44,105 nucleotides of DNA from Candidatus Hydrogenedens sp. GTDB lineage: Bacteria; Hydrogenedentota; Hydrogenedentia; Hydrogenedentales; Hydrogenedentaceae. Below, in pieces: positions 1 to 8,779 of the stretch; the first letter of the stretch is position 1, and each line of letters begins with the position of its first letter. The translations under genes were made by a program, and so were the position numbers. Below the pieces are notes generated by a model. It was not told the origin of the DNA, searched no databases, and saw only the letters and a list, made by a program, of their open reading frames with translations. The stretch covers positions 6,120-50,224 of the forward strand of contig DAOSBX010000025.1 in the NCBI GenBank assembly GCA_035361075.1. Direction: 5' to 3'.

Positions 1-1
1 A

Positions 2-1831
2 CCTGCAAATCACAATCCTGAAGAATGGATACGGGAAATAACAACTGAAAAGGGTAATGATAAAATAACTTGCATTTTGAAGCTAATACATATCAAGACG
101 GGGCTTGTTGTGCGATATAAGGCTGTTCAATATCTTCATTTTCCAGTACTTGAATGGACTGCTTATTACAAAAATGAGAGCAATAAAAAGACCCCTATAT
201 TACAAGAGTTAAAAACAATAGATACAGTATTTCCTGAATTCAAAAATCAACAAATAATTCTGCATCGGAACAAAGGGGATAACTGTTCTGCGGATAGTTA
301 TGAACCTATTGATGAACCAATGAACCACGGCTCCGAAATTAACCTCGCAAATACAGGTGGACGCCCAACACAAACCACATTTCCCTATTTCAATTTTCAA
401 AAAGACGATGGCGGTCTTATTTTCGTTATCAGTTGGGCAGGGCAATGGTCCTGTCGGTTTTACCGCGATACGGATGGAAGTTTACATATTCAGGGGGGAC
501 AGGAACTTACACATTTTAACTTGTACCCTGGAGAAGAAGTTCGCGGACCTATGGTTGTACTGCTATTTTATTCTGGGGACAAGCACCGTGGACAAAACCT
601 ATGGAGGCAATGGATGATACATTGTAACCTCCCAAAACAGGATGGGACACCACCTAAAGTACCCATGCTACTTTCATGTAGTGCCACTTCGGTAGAGGAA
701 ACATATCAAGAAAATACAGAAAGTCATAAAATGCTCATTCAGAAATATATTGACCGTGGCTTTCAATTAGATTATTGGTGGATTGATGCGGGTTGGTATC
801 CTTGCGACAGGAACTGGCCCAAGACAGGCACATGGGTTATAGATGAAACAAGGTTTCCAGGTGGTTTTAAGCCAATTTCGGATTTTGCACATAGTAGAAA
901 TATAAAATTACTTGTATGGTTTGAGCCTGAGCGTGTCCATGCGGGCACATGGCTCGCTGAAAATCATCCGGAATGGATATTAGGTGGGGAACAAGGGGGA
1001 TTGTTGAACCTTGGAAATGCTGAGGCAAGAGATTGGCTAACAAACTATATAGACAATTTCCTTACTAAAGAAGGTATTGATTTATACCGACAGGATTTCA
1101 ATATAGACCCATTAGAATTCTGGCGGAAGAATGATACTCCAGACAGGCAGGGAATCACAGAGATTCAGCATGTGGAAGGATATTTTGCATACTGGGATGA
1201 ACTGTTGCGTCGTCATCCCAATATGTTAATTGATTCCTGTGCCAGTGGTGGTAGACGCAATGATTTAGAAACTTTACGACGGGCTGTGCCTCTCCTACGA
1301 AGTGATTACATTATGGAGCCTATCGGCAATCAATGCCATACATGGGCACTTTCGGAATGGATTCCTTTCAATGGGACTGGAACATCCAAAACTTCCATTT
1401 ACGAAGTTATGAGTGTCTTTACTTCCAGTTTTACCGCTTGTTGGAATCAGCGAGATGATACCATAGATTGGGCGATATTAAAGAGGCTAATAGATGACCG
1501 ATGTATCTATGGGGAGTGCTATTATGGTGATTACTACCCATTAACACCATACTCCCTAAAACCCGATACATGGATAGCGTGGCAATTTAATTTACAAAGT
1601 AAAGGCAAAGGATTTGTTCAGGTATTCCGCCGAGAACAATCTGAAACAGAAAGTATGCGATTGCCTTTGTATGGTCTGGAATTAGACACTAAATACCACA
1701 TTGCATCGCCAAGCAAAGAAGGTCAATCTTTAGAACTTACAGGAAAGGAATTAACAGAACATGGAGTCCCTATAACACTCCCTGAAAAGCCTTCCGCAAT
1801 ATGCCTCGTGTACGAAAAAATGAAAGGGTAA
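2..1831 (+). CDS. GH36-type alpha-galactosidase, 5' end outside window
   Basis: This is a glycoside hydrolase of the GH36/melibiase clan that releases terminal alpha-galactose (or a related alpha-sugar) from oligosaccharides. The TIM-barrel motifs are clear: DYWWIDAGWYP, then VWFEPERV, then YRQDFN with the probable nucleophile Asp (codon at 1094), then SCASGGRRNDLE, then RSDY with the probable acid/base Asp (codon at 1304). The frame stays open from the first TTG (77) back to base 2 with sensible protein sequence, so the gene starts before the window and lacks its N-terminal beta-sandwich part; full-length relatives have about 700 residues. No signal peptide can be judged. It is separated from the convergent acyl-CoA dehydrogenase gene by 225 bases in which I see no clear terminator. 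Family is secure; exact substrate is not. Confidence 0.9.
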   Translation, partial: PANHNPEEWIREITTEKGNDKITCILKLIHIKTGLVVRYKAVQYLHFPVLEWTAYYKNESNKKTPILQELKTIDTVFPEFKNQQIILHRNKGDNCSADSYEPIDEPMNHGSEINLANTGGRPTQTTFPYFNFQKDDGGLIFVISWAGQWSCRFYRDTDGSLHIQGGQELTHFNLYPGEEVRGPMVVLLFYSGDKHRGQNLWRQWMIHCNLPKQDGTPPKVPMLLSCSATSVEETYQENTESHKMLIQKYIDRGFQLDYWWIDAGWYPCDRNWPKTGTWVIDETRFPGGFKPISDFAHSRNIKLLVWFEPERVHAGTWLAENHPEWILGGEQGGLLNLGNAEARDWLTNYIDNFLTKEGIDLYRQDFNIDPLEFWRKNDTPDRQGITEIQHVEGYFAYWDELLRRHPNMLIDSCASGGRRNDLETLRRAVPLLRSDYIMEPIGNQCHTWALSEWIPFNGTGTSKTSIYEVMSVFTSSFTACWNQRDDTIDWAILKRLIDDRCIYGECYYGDYYPLTPYSLKPDTWIAWQFNLQSKGKGFVQVFRREQSETESMRLPLYGLELDTKYHIASPSKEGQSLELTGKELTEHGVPITLPEKPSAICLVYEKMKG

Positions 1832-2056
1832 AATCCACCAAAAGGCTGTAGAATAAGATTAAGATGAAATTGTGTTACCATTAACGCACAAAGGACATAG
1901 AATGTACATGTATAATAAAAGGCGATATGCATATCTCACTTTAAGATAATGAGACATCCCTCCAGTGTAAGAGCACTTAGGCAAAAATGTTTATGAAAAA
2001 CCTTTCACGTCATAAAAAAATGGTATAAGAGGGATATTTATATCGTCATGGAGGAA

Positions 2057-3304
2057 TTACTCAAAAACTTTTTCCTCTATTTGGTCAGCATGTGGTGCAT
2101 CGAGTTCGACATCTCTACTTTTGTTTGTCGCCTCAGGTCGTAAGGCTTCTTTGTACCATTCATTTTGAATAATCAGGTCCATAATCTCATTAGTGCCGAC
2201 CCAAATCATAGAGAGGCGGATGTCACGGACAATTCGTTCTAATGGGTAGATATTCGTATAGCCAATACCGCCCATAACTTGCATACAATTGTTTGCGATA
2301 GTCCAAGCAGATTCAGTAACAAATTTTTTAGTTTGTGAAATCATTCGTCGTATTCGTCCTGGATGCACTTTTCCAGAATCGACTGCCCGTGCGGTGCTAT
2401 ACACCATAGCCCGTGAGGCATCAAGGAGCATAACACTGTCTGCCACTTTAAATCCGACCGCTTGAAAATTTGCAATGGGCTGTCCGAATGCTTTTCGTCG
2501 TGACGTATACTTTGTAGCAATTTCGATGGCTGGACGTACGGAACCGATAGTCATTGCGGAAGTCCCCAACCGCTCTGGTATCATATTTCGCACAAAGACA
2601 TCGAATCCGCCATTAATGCCGTTCAAGGCAAAACGTTCTGGAACTTTCACTTCGTTAAGAATAAGCCTACCAGCACCTCCACCACGCACGCCCATTAAAC
2701 CATAGATGTATTTTGTTTCTACCCCTTTCGTTCTGGGCACCATGAAGCATGTTAGTCGTTCATGGTCTTGTCCATCTGGGTTTGTTACTGCATAAACCAT
2801 AAACCAATCTGCACCTTCCGCACCTACAATAAACCGTTTTTGTCCTGTAATAACCCAGTCACCACCTACTTTCTTGGCTTTAGTAGTTGCACCGAAGAAA
2901 TCGGAGCCTCCTCGTGGTTCGGTTAGACATTCTGCGGTACATACTTCACCACGTAGAAGAGGGATAACTATCTCCTTTTTTAATTCATCAGAACCAAAGG
3001 CAACTATTGCCTCTGCAACAATATCTCCACCGACACCCCAGAGACACGCCAATGAGTAGCTCGCAACACCTACCTCCTCTGCAACGATAATGTCATCAAC
3101 CCAGTTTAACCCACGTCCACCATATTCTTTTGGAATCCGTATTCCCAATAGGTTTCGTTTGCCAGCTTCTTTCAAAAATTCACGGGGAAACTGCACTTTA
3201 TCTGCATCCATATCGAGAATTAATTCACGGGGAACCCATTTTGCAAATTCACGGGCTTCATCACGAAGTTTTATCTGCTCTTCAGTCATCATAAAATCGA
3301 ACAT
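2057..3304 (-). CDS. Acyl-CoA dehydrogenase
   Basis: A 415-residue flavoprotein that introduces an alpha-beta double bond into an acyl-CoA and passes electrons to ETF. The order N-terminal helical domain, beta domain with LTEPRGGSD (about 128-135) and C-terminal helical domain with RKAFGQPI (270-277) and MQVMGGIGY is complete. The residue where medium-chain enzymes carry the catalytic Glu is Val369 (IWVGTNEI). A Glu sits instead in MIPERLG (Glu244), the position used by isovaleryl-CoA and long-chain dehydrogenases, so the protein should be active with the base in the alternative place. An AAGGA ribosome site precedes the ATG. It is the last gene of a leftward unit after the hydrolase (29-base gap). 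Chain length or branch preference cannot be read from sequence alone. Confidence 0.93.
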   Translation of the reverse strand: MFDFMMTEEQIKLRDEAREFAKWVPRELILDMDADKVQFPREFLKEAGKRNLLGIRIPKEYGGRGLNWVDDIIVAEEVGVASYSLACLWGVGGDIVAEAIVAFGSDELKKEIVIPLLRGEVCTAECLTEPRGGSDFFGATTKAKKVGGDWVITGQKRFIVGAEGADWFMVYAVTNPDGQDHERLTCFMVPRTKGVETKYIYGLMGVRGGGAGRLILNEVKVPERFALNGINGGFDVFVRNMIPERLGTSAMTIGSVRPAIEIATKYTSRRKAFGQPIANFQAVGFKVADSVMLLDASRAMVYSTARAVDSGKVHPGRIRRMISQTKKFVTESAWTIANNCMQVMGGIGYTNIYPLERIVRDIRLSMIWVGTNEIMDLIIQNEWYKEALRPEATNKSRDVELDAPHADQIEEKVFE

Positions 3305-3333
3305 TTTTATAATCCTTATGTTTGAGGTTCAAA

Positions 3334-5364
3334 TCATGGGTTTGATTTTGCTATCTCCGATATAAAACCTTCAACTGCTGAAAATATTTGTTCTTTTCCA
3401 GAACTGTTTAATATTCCGTGTCGTGCACGATTGAACATAAGAAGTTGTTTTTGTTCTGAGCGTATATTTTGGAAGATAATTTGTGCACTGTCAGGATTAA
3501 CCGTTTGGTCATTGGAACCCTGAATTATAAGGGCTGGAACGGTAATCTGTGGAAGGAGTTCCTCCGTTTGTTCCATCAGTAGCCGAAGTTGTCGCAATCC
3601 ACCTAACGGATTTTTTTGATAGTTGATGTGTGGATTTTCGGGATGATGGTCAAACAGTTCCCAGCCACCACCACCAAATTTCTTGAGAACGACATTTAAG
3701 GTGGATATTGTAGGAACAAGATGAATAGCATAATTCTGCAGTTTAAGTGGGGCTGAGATACTAATTACACCTGCAATGTGATTTTGTTTATTCGCAGTGG
3801 CTGATAAGACAAGGCAACCGCCAGCGGAGAACCCGCATAAAAACACCTTTTCACAACAAGCGAGCATACATGCAATACCACGGTTTAAGGCATCATACCA
3901 TTCTGTCCATGAAGTATTTGCAAGATCTAACGGTGATGTACCATGCCCTTTAAGTCGAACACCATACACAGAGTAACCACAGCGGTATATATATTCCGCT
4001 AATGCACGGACTTCCATAGGTGCTGATAGGTATCCATGGCAAAATACAACACCAACACGTGCACCAGAGACATGCTTGAAAAAAGGTTTTCCTACTTCCG
4101 CATCTTTACTCCATTCTGGATGGAAGGCTTTCATATAGTCATCTTCAAATATGTTTACATCAGAATAATATAAGTTTAGGGCACATCTTCTGGATAAAAA
4201 TAGGTCGGGCACCCACTTAATTTTATTTAGTACCTTTTTATCTTGTGGGAGAACCGACTCACTATTTATAATCCTTAATTTTCGTAATAATCGGTATGGG
4301 TCATTGCGATATGCTGTGGTTGATGACGCAAAAACTCGCAATCCTTTTGTTTGTCTTTCACAATACCCACATTTTTGAAGAAAGTCGATAGTCTTATCCC
4401 ATGGAGAAAACAATTCACCAGTTAAAATTTTATTGTAAACAGTTTTCAAGTCTTCAGCAATGCTTGATGATGTACTATTTATCGTATGTTCCAAAAGTAA
4501 GAGGAAGCGATTTCGAAAACTCTTCCACGTATATTTTAGGGGAAGCAAGGTCTGAATTAACGTAAAAAGAAGGGTTTCAAAATCAGGGGATGTTAAACCC
4601 TGAAATTTGCCGAACAATTGTTTAACAGATTCATCTGAGGCATTAAGGAGAAAATTCAGTGGGTATTTTACAAAAATTATCTCTAATAGATGTTTATCGT
4701 CAAGCAATGTATTTTCCGTGTCTATCGTTTTTAACGCACCGTATGCTAACTCTTCGTATGATATATCACAAATGCTATCTAAAGGATTGGAATTAAATAC
4801 GGAAGGGCAAAAATGGGTATTGAAAATATAGATAGATGTTTCTTCCAAATTCTGGTGAATAGTCTTTCCTGAGGTTTCCTCTTTCGGATGTGTGCTCCAG
4901 AGAAGGTGGTATTCTTTCTGAATCTCGTCAATAAGTCCTCGAATACTTTTTATTCCGAGATGATACATCAAAGATTGTTCTTTATCCATAAATAAACCAT
5001 AGGGAAACCACAGGAAATATATGTCCTTTTTTTGTTGGTCTTCAAGCCATTTTTGAGGTTCATCTAAGATTGAGTAAATATCCAGTCCTCTTTGCGCAAT
5101 GTAATTTCCGAGCGGAGTGTCCAATAATCTTTTAGGAGCAATAATTTTAATTTCCCCTGCTAATTCCTTTGCAAATATGTACGGTATCATAAGAAACTCT
5201 GTTATGGAATAATATAAGGGGATAAGGAGCATTCGTCCTGAACGTGAACGATTCGGTGGTTCATACATCAAACAGCGGGTATTAAAATACTGGCTTCCTG
5301 TTTGCATTGCCCATGGTTTTAGAGTAAATACAGACCACTGATATTTTTCTGAGTTCTGCCACAT
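3334..5364 (-). CDS. Two-part protein with C-terminal alpha/beta hydrolase
   Basis: A 676-residue protein. Roughly residues 430-676 form an alpha/beta hydrolase of the carboxylesterase/monoacylglycerol-lipase type: HGYLSAP oxyanion region, nucleophile Ser513 in GFSAG, Asp619 in GSND and His649 in ARHG make a full triad. The first 430 residues match no family I recognise; they are mostly helical, with no signal peptide, and could be a regulatory or acyl-chain binding part. The hydrolase part probably cleaves an acyl ester or lipid. The gene lies between a PilZ gene (31-base gap) and an acyl-CoA dehydrogenase (29-base gap), which suggests co-transcription and a role in lipid turnover. The ribosome site before this ATG is weak, so the exact start is less certain. 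Confidence 0.85.
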   Translation of the reverse strand: MWQNSEKYQWSVFTLKPWAMQTGSQYFNTRCLMYEPPNRSRSGRMLLIPLYYSITEFLMIPYIFAKELAGEIKIIAPKRLLDTPLGNYIAQRGLDIYSILDEPQKWLEDQQKKDIYFLWFPYGLFMDKEQSLMYHLGIKSIRGLIDEIQKEYHLLWSTHPKEETSGKTIHQNLEETSIYIFNTHFCPSVFNSNPLDSICDISYEELAYGALKTIDTENTLLDDKHLLEIIFVKYPLNFLLNASDESVKQLFGKFQGLTSPDFETLLFTLIQTLLPLKYTWKSFRNRFLLLLEHTINSTSSSIAEDLKTVYNKILTGELFSPWDKTIDFLQKCGYCERQTKGLRVFASSTTAYRNDPYRLLRKLRIINSESVLPQDKKVLNKIKWVPDLFLSRRCALNLYYSDVNIFEDDYMKAFHPEWSKDAEVGKPFFKHVSGARVGVVFCHGYLSAPMEVRALAEYIYRCGYSVYGVRLKGHGTSPLDLANTSWTEWYDALNRGIACMLACCEKVFLCGFSAGGCLVLSATANKQNHIAGVISISAPLKLQNYAIHLVPTISTLNVVLKKFGGGGWELFDHHPENPHINYQKNPLGGLRQLRLLMEQTEELLPQITVPALIIQGSNDQTVNPDSAQIIFQNIRSEQKQLLMFNRARHGILNSSGKEQIFSAVEGFISEIAKSNP

Positions 5365-5395
5365 TGTTTGCTTATTGCCTGCTCAATCTCATCTT

Positions 5396-5806
5396 TTATT
5401 TTTCTTTACTGGCATGACCGACTTCTGACGAATTGTAAATGAGCAAATGTTGTAGATGCTCTGCACTATCCGAATCTACTTCTTCAAATTTGATTCCCAT
5501 CCCATCGGCTTCAATACGGACAACTGTTCCCTTGATATTCAATGCCTGCTTATCTTGCGTCCCCGTTAGAAATAGATGGATTCTCACAGGTGTATTTTTA
5601 GGAAACGTTTTTTCTGTTCGGAACCATAGTCCTTTCATACTTATATTTTCTGTTTGCCCTTCTAACAAGATACCATTCGAGAGACGCACTTCTGCACTCA
5701 AGCAAATATGGCATCGGGCATATTCCCTTAAATCCTGCTTCGGTAGTTCCGTTTTCGTCTCACTTATCTTTTGTTTATCTTCATCTCTTTTCTTAAACTT
5801 TGACAT
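5396..5806 (-). CDS. PilZ domain c-di-GMP-binding protein
   Basis: A 136-residue cytoplasmic protein consisting of a charged 25-residue N-terminus and one PilZ domain. Both ligand motifs are intact: RxxxR as Arg27-Arg31 (REYAR) and NxSxxG as Asn54-Gly59 (NISMKG). It should therefore bind cyclic di-GMP and act as an effector, by binding a partner rather than by catalysis. A very strong ribosome site (AAGGAGGT) lies seven bases before the ATG. It is the first gene of the leftward unit with the hydrolase and acyl-CoA dehydrogenase, so the hydrolase is a candidate partner. Divergent from the Wzz-like gene. Confidence 0.9.
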   Translation of the reverse strand: MSKFKKRDEDKQKISETKTELPKQDLREYARCHICLSAEVRLSNGILLEGQTENISMKGLWFRTEKTFPKNTPVRIHLFLTGTQDKQALNIKGTVVRIEADGMGIKFEEVDSDSAEHLQHLLIYNSSEVGHASKEK

Positions 5807-5840
5807 TTTTAACCTCCTTAATTCGAGGCGATTCTTTTTT

Positions 5841-5870
5841 ATTCACTCTATTCACTCTATCATCATACCA
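5841..5870 (-). promoter_or_regulatory. Candidate extended -10 promoter with tandem 9-mer
   Basis: On the minus strand the sequence TGGTATGAT (5862-5870) fits an extended -10 element for the PilZ gene; no good -35 is present. Immediately downstream, two adjacent copies of ATTCACTCT (5841-5849 and 5850-5858 in plus orientation) would cover the start of transcription and might be an operator. Inference from sequence only. Confidence 0.35.
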
Positions 5871-5981
5871 CAACTCTTCTCTAATTTCATCGAAATTGTT
5901 ATGTTTGGTTTTGTAATTTATCATACATTTAATTATAATCATATAATCATCAAATTATCACAAAACATATATATAATAGGG

Positions 5982-7211
5982 ATGCGATTATTTATGATAC
6001 GGAGAATTATCTTAATCACTGTCATTTCAGTAATTGTAGTAGGTGCTATTACTGCATTAACAACGTTAACCATAGATGATTATTACACAGCGACTGCATT
6101 ACTGGTCATGACACCAGTACCTCTTAATAGCAAAGATTACGTTCCGAGCATTTTATCTGAACGAGATGATATCCCCTACCGTGTTAGTTTTCTAACATTG
6201 AATGAAGTACCCACATTCCCTATGCCAGACTATGAACAAATATATACATCTGATGAAATCATAGAAAAGATTCTTTTATTCTTATCTAGCAAAGAGGAGT
6301 TTAAGAACGTAAAATTATCTCGAAGCAAAATTCGAAAATCTTTATCTATCAAATCGAAAATATTCTTTCAGGGGACAAATCAAATTCAATATCAGCGAAT
6401 TATACAATTACAGTTCACTACAAAAAATCCAGAACTCTCCGCAGAGGTGTGTAACTACTGGGCAGAATTAGGTATGACAAAGATTGAAGAACTCCGTCAG
6501 GGACCAATAAAAGATGGTATCGCTTATTTAGAGAAAACCTTAGACGAGAAAAAAGCCAAGTTAGAAGCAAAAAGGAAAGCCATTGAAGAGTTGGAAGCAA
6601 ACTATCATTTACCAAGTTTGGAATCACGAATTGGTGAATTAGAAAATCAGATTACATCCTTCAGAATTCAGCAAATAAATCTCACTCTGGAAATTGACCA
6701 ACTCGAAAAAATGATAAGCATTAACAAAGACAGGCAAGGAACAGACATACCAAGAACCCCCATCCCTGGAAATGAGAATTCTTCCAATGCCGAATCAAAT
6801 GGATTAGAAGATTTGAAAAAAGAACAACAATTAAAAATAAGTGAAAAAGAAGCCATACAAAAACAAATATCAGAATTAGAAACAGAACTGACTCAATTGC
6901 GTAAACTATTTGCTGAGAAAAAACAACAGAAGTTATCCTTGGAAAGTGAACAGATTCAAATAAAACAAATTTATGAAAACCTTAATACTACGTACCAATA
7001 TGCACTTGCTAATTTAGAAAAATCTCAAAGCGAACTTCGATTTGCCTCTAAGGCATTAACACCTCGCCAAAAAGCAGGACCACCAAGAATAATGTATATT
7101 TTATGTATCATGGTGTTAACCGCAATTGCAGTACCAACCATTTACATTGGCGTTCTGGTAGCAAATTATTACTTAAACAAGTTTGAAAAAGAACTTTCTC
7201 TACCTACCTAA
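5982..7211 (+). CDS. Wzz/chain-length-determinant-like coiled-coil membrane protein
   Basis: About 409 residues. An N-terminal membrane segment (about 7-30) is followed by YTATALLVM, typical of Wzz/polysaccharide co-polymerases, and by TTKNPELSAEVCNYWAELG, typical of the same family. A long coiled coil rich in Glu and Lys (about 180-350) precedes a C-terminal membrane segment (about 375-400). No Walker motifs follow, so this is a co-polymerase without the tyrosine-kinase part. It would sit in the inner membrane and set polysaccharide chain length or assist export. I start it at the ATG at 5982 because the 180 codons upstream in the same frame overlap the PilZ gene antisense and have no family features; ATG 5994 is an alternative. 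It is followed by the flippase gene (58-base gap). Confidence 0.8.
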   Translation: MRLFMIRRIILITVISVIVVGAITALTTLTIDDYYTATALLVMTPVPLNSKDYVPSILSERDDIPYRVSFLTLNEVPTFPMPDYEQIYTSDEIIEKILLFLSSKEEFKNVKLSRSKIRKSLSIKSKIFFQGTNQIQYQRIIQLQFTTKNPELSAEVCNYWAELGMTKIEELRQGPIKDGIAYLEKTLDEKKAKLEAKRKAIEELEANYHLPSLESRIGELENQITSFRIQQINLTLEIDQLEKMISINKDRQGTDIPRTPIPGNENSSNAESNGLEDLKKEQQLKISEKEAIQKQISELETELTQLRKLFAEKKQQKLSLESEQIQIKQIYENLNTTYQYALANLEKSQSELRFASKALTPRQKAGPPRIMYILCIMVLTAIAVPTIYIGVLVANYYLNKFEKELSLPT

Positions 7212-7269
7212 TGTCATACGATATAATAACTTAAATAGACACAACCGCAAATTTCTTTAACCTATATTC

Positions 7270-8739
7270 ATGAGCAACACGTTACATATACGGAAATCTG
7301 GCGTTTTGGAAGGGGCTTTTTGGTCCTGGTTAAGCACTGTTGTCAATCTTCTTGCCTTGCTAATTGTCGGAAAACTGTTTGCCATTTCATTAAACAAAGA
7401 GGAAGTGGCTGTCTTTTCCTTGTTGTTAGTGTGGTCAGATGGATTTGTTCTCTTCTTTGGTTACGGATTACAAGTATCTATTCCAAAACTAATCGGTGGA
7501 GCATCGGATGAAACCAAAGGTTATCTTTCAGAAACAATACTTACCTTTTCTATTATTAACGCTATCATTATCTCCCTGATAACATTCCTAATCTGGGGGC
7601 TTCTTATGTGGAGTCCACTACGGCCATCCATTTCAAATTCTTCATTACTCTTTTCTTATTTCTGGGTTGTCCCACTGTTATTTGTTGTTGGATTATTACG
7701 TGATATTTTACTATCGAATCTCTCAGGCTTTCAGGTATTCGGTAAACGTGCATTAGGGGTTACTATTGCATCTATCTTACAGGTATTATTCTCGGTCGTG
7801 GTACTCGTAGTCATGCAGGGGAAAATTATTTCGCTCTCCTTCGCTTACATTATAAGTTACCTTTTAACAGTCATCCTTCTTTGGTTCTCATTACCAACAC
7901 AACATATATTTCATTTAGACACACAACATATTACATCTGCCATAAAGTTCAGTTGGATATTATGGATAAATTCAATATTAAACTATCTTGTGCAACGATT
8001 TGATACGGTAATACTTCTTTACTTAACAGGTAGCCCAGCACAAGTAGCACTGTATGAAATGGCAAAACGATTAATACATATCGTCTCACGTATGCTAAAC
8101 TCATTACTCCTTCCATATCTTCCCCGCATTTCCGAACTCCTTGCAGGAAATCAACAACGGGAAGCAGAACAATTCTTTACTCAAGCCCAAAATGCAATCG
8201 CTATACTAAGTTTTGTCGGAATCATGTGTTTTCCATTTGTTCAAAAGATAGTTATCTTAGTCCTATTTTCTCGTGAATATTTGCAAATGGATACCATTCT
8301 AATCCCTTTACTTGCTGGTATTGTTATTGCAGTATTAACAGGTATTTCTGGACAAACTTTGATAGCATCTAATAGACCATATATTGTTACCATAACGAAT
8401 ATTGGCACAGTGGCTATTAATTTAGGATTAAATTTCTTGCTAATACCTCGATTCGGTATGATAGGCTCTGCCTGGTCTGCTTTAATAAGCTTCCTGTTTT
8501 CATACCTCGCACAAACAATATGGGTTAAAAGAACATGCATCCATTTCGAATGGCACAGAATCTTAATTCCTCAACTCGTTTTCGCAGTGTTCCTTATTAG
8601 TAACAGTTTTTTTAAAATGCCAATATGGTCAAATTCTTTATTCATTCTCGTTTCAATTATAATTACGTATTACTTTCAATTAATCCCATTCGAGTATTTA
8701 TACCGAAGATTGAAATCACTTGTAGGACTGAAAACCTAA
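7270..8739 (+). CDS. Polysaccharide flippase, MOP superfamily (Wzx-like)
   Basis: A 489-residue integral membrane protein with about 12-14 hydrophobic segments spread over its whole length and few long loops. The layout (start SGVLEGAFWSW, then GYGLQVSIPKLIG, then a middle segment with FDTVILLYLTGSPAQVALYE, then NFLLIPRFGMIGSAWSALIS) is characteristic of O-antigen/polysaccharide flippases, which move undecaprenyl-linked glycan across the inner membrane. The pairing with a Wzz-like protein just upstream supports this. No polymerase (Wzy) or glycosyltransferase is adjacent, so the rest of the pathway must lie elsewhere. The ribosome site is weak. Confidence 0.87.
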   Translation: MSNTLHIRKSGVLEGAFWSWLSTVVNLLALLIVGKLFAISLNKEEVAVFSLLLVWSDGFVLFFGYGLQVSIPKLIGGASDETKGYLSETILTFSIINAIIISLITFLIWGLLMWSPLRPSISNSSLLFSYFWVVPLLFVVGLLRDILLSNLSGFQVFGKRALGVTIASILQVLFSVVVLVVMQGKIISLSFAYIISYLLTVILLWFSLPTQHIFHLDTQHITSAIKFSWILWINSILNYLVQRFDTVILLYLTGSPAQVALYEMAKRLIHIVSRMLNSLLLPYLPRISELLAGNQQREAEQFFTQAQNAIAILSFVGIMCFPFVQKIVILVLFSREYLQMDTILIPLLAGIVIAVLTGISGQTLIASNRPYIVTITNIGTVAINLGLNFLLIPRFGMIGSAWSALISFLFSYLAQTIWVKRTCIHFEWHRILIPQLVFAVFLISNSFFKMPIWSNSLFILVSIIITYYFQLIPFEYLYRRLKSLVGLKT

Positions 8740-8779
8740 AAGGAATAGATATCGTTCTAATAAAAAATAAGGAGAAAAA

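Noticed and set aside
3320..3345. TPsiC-arm-like GGTTCAAATC
   Set aside because: The flanking five-base stem does not pair and no acceptor or anticodon arm is present; it lies in the short gap between two genes.
5439..5981. N-terminal extension of the Wzz-like protein
   Set aside because: It is antisense to the well-supported PilZ gene and crosses the divergent promoter region.
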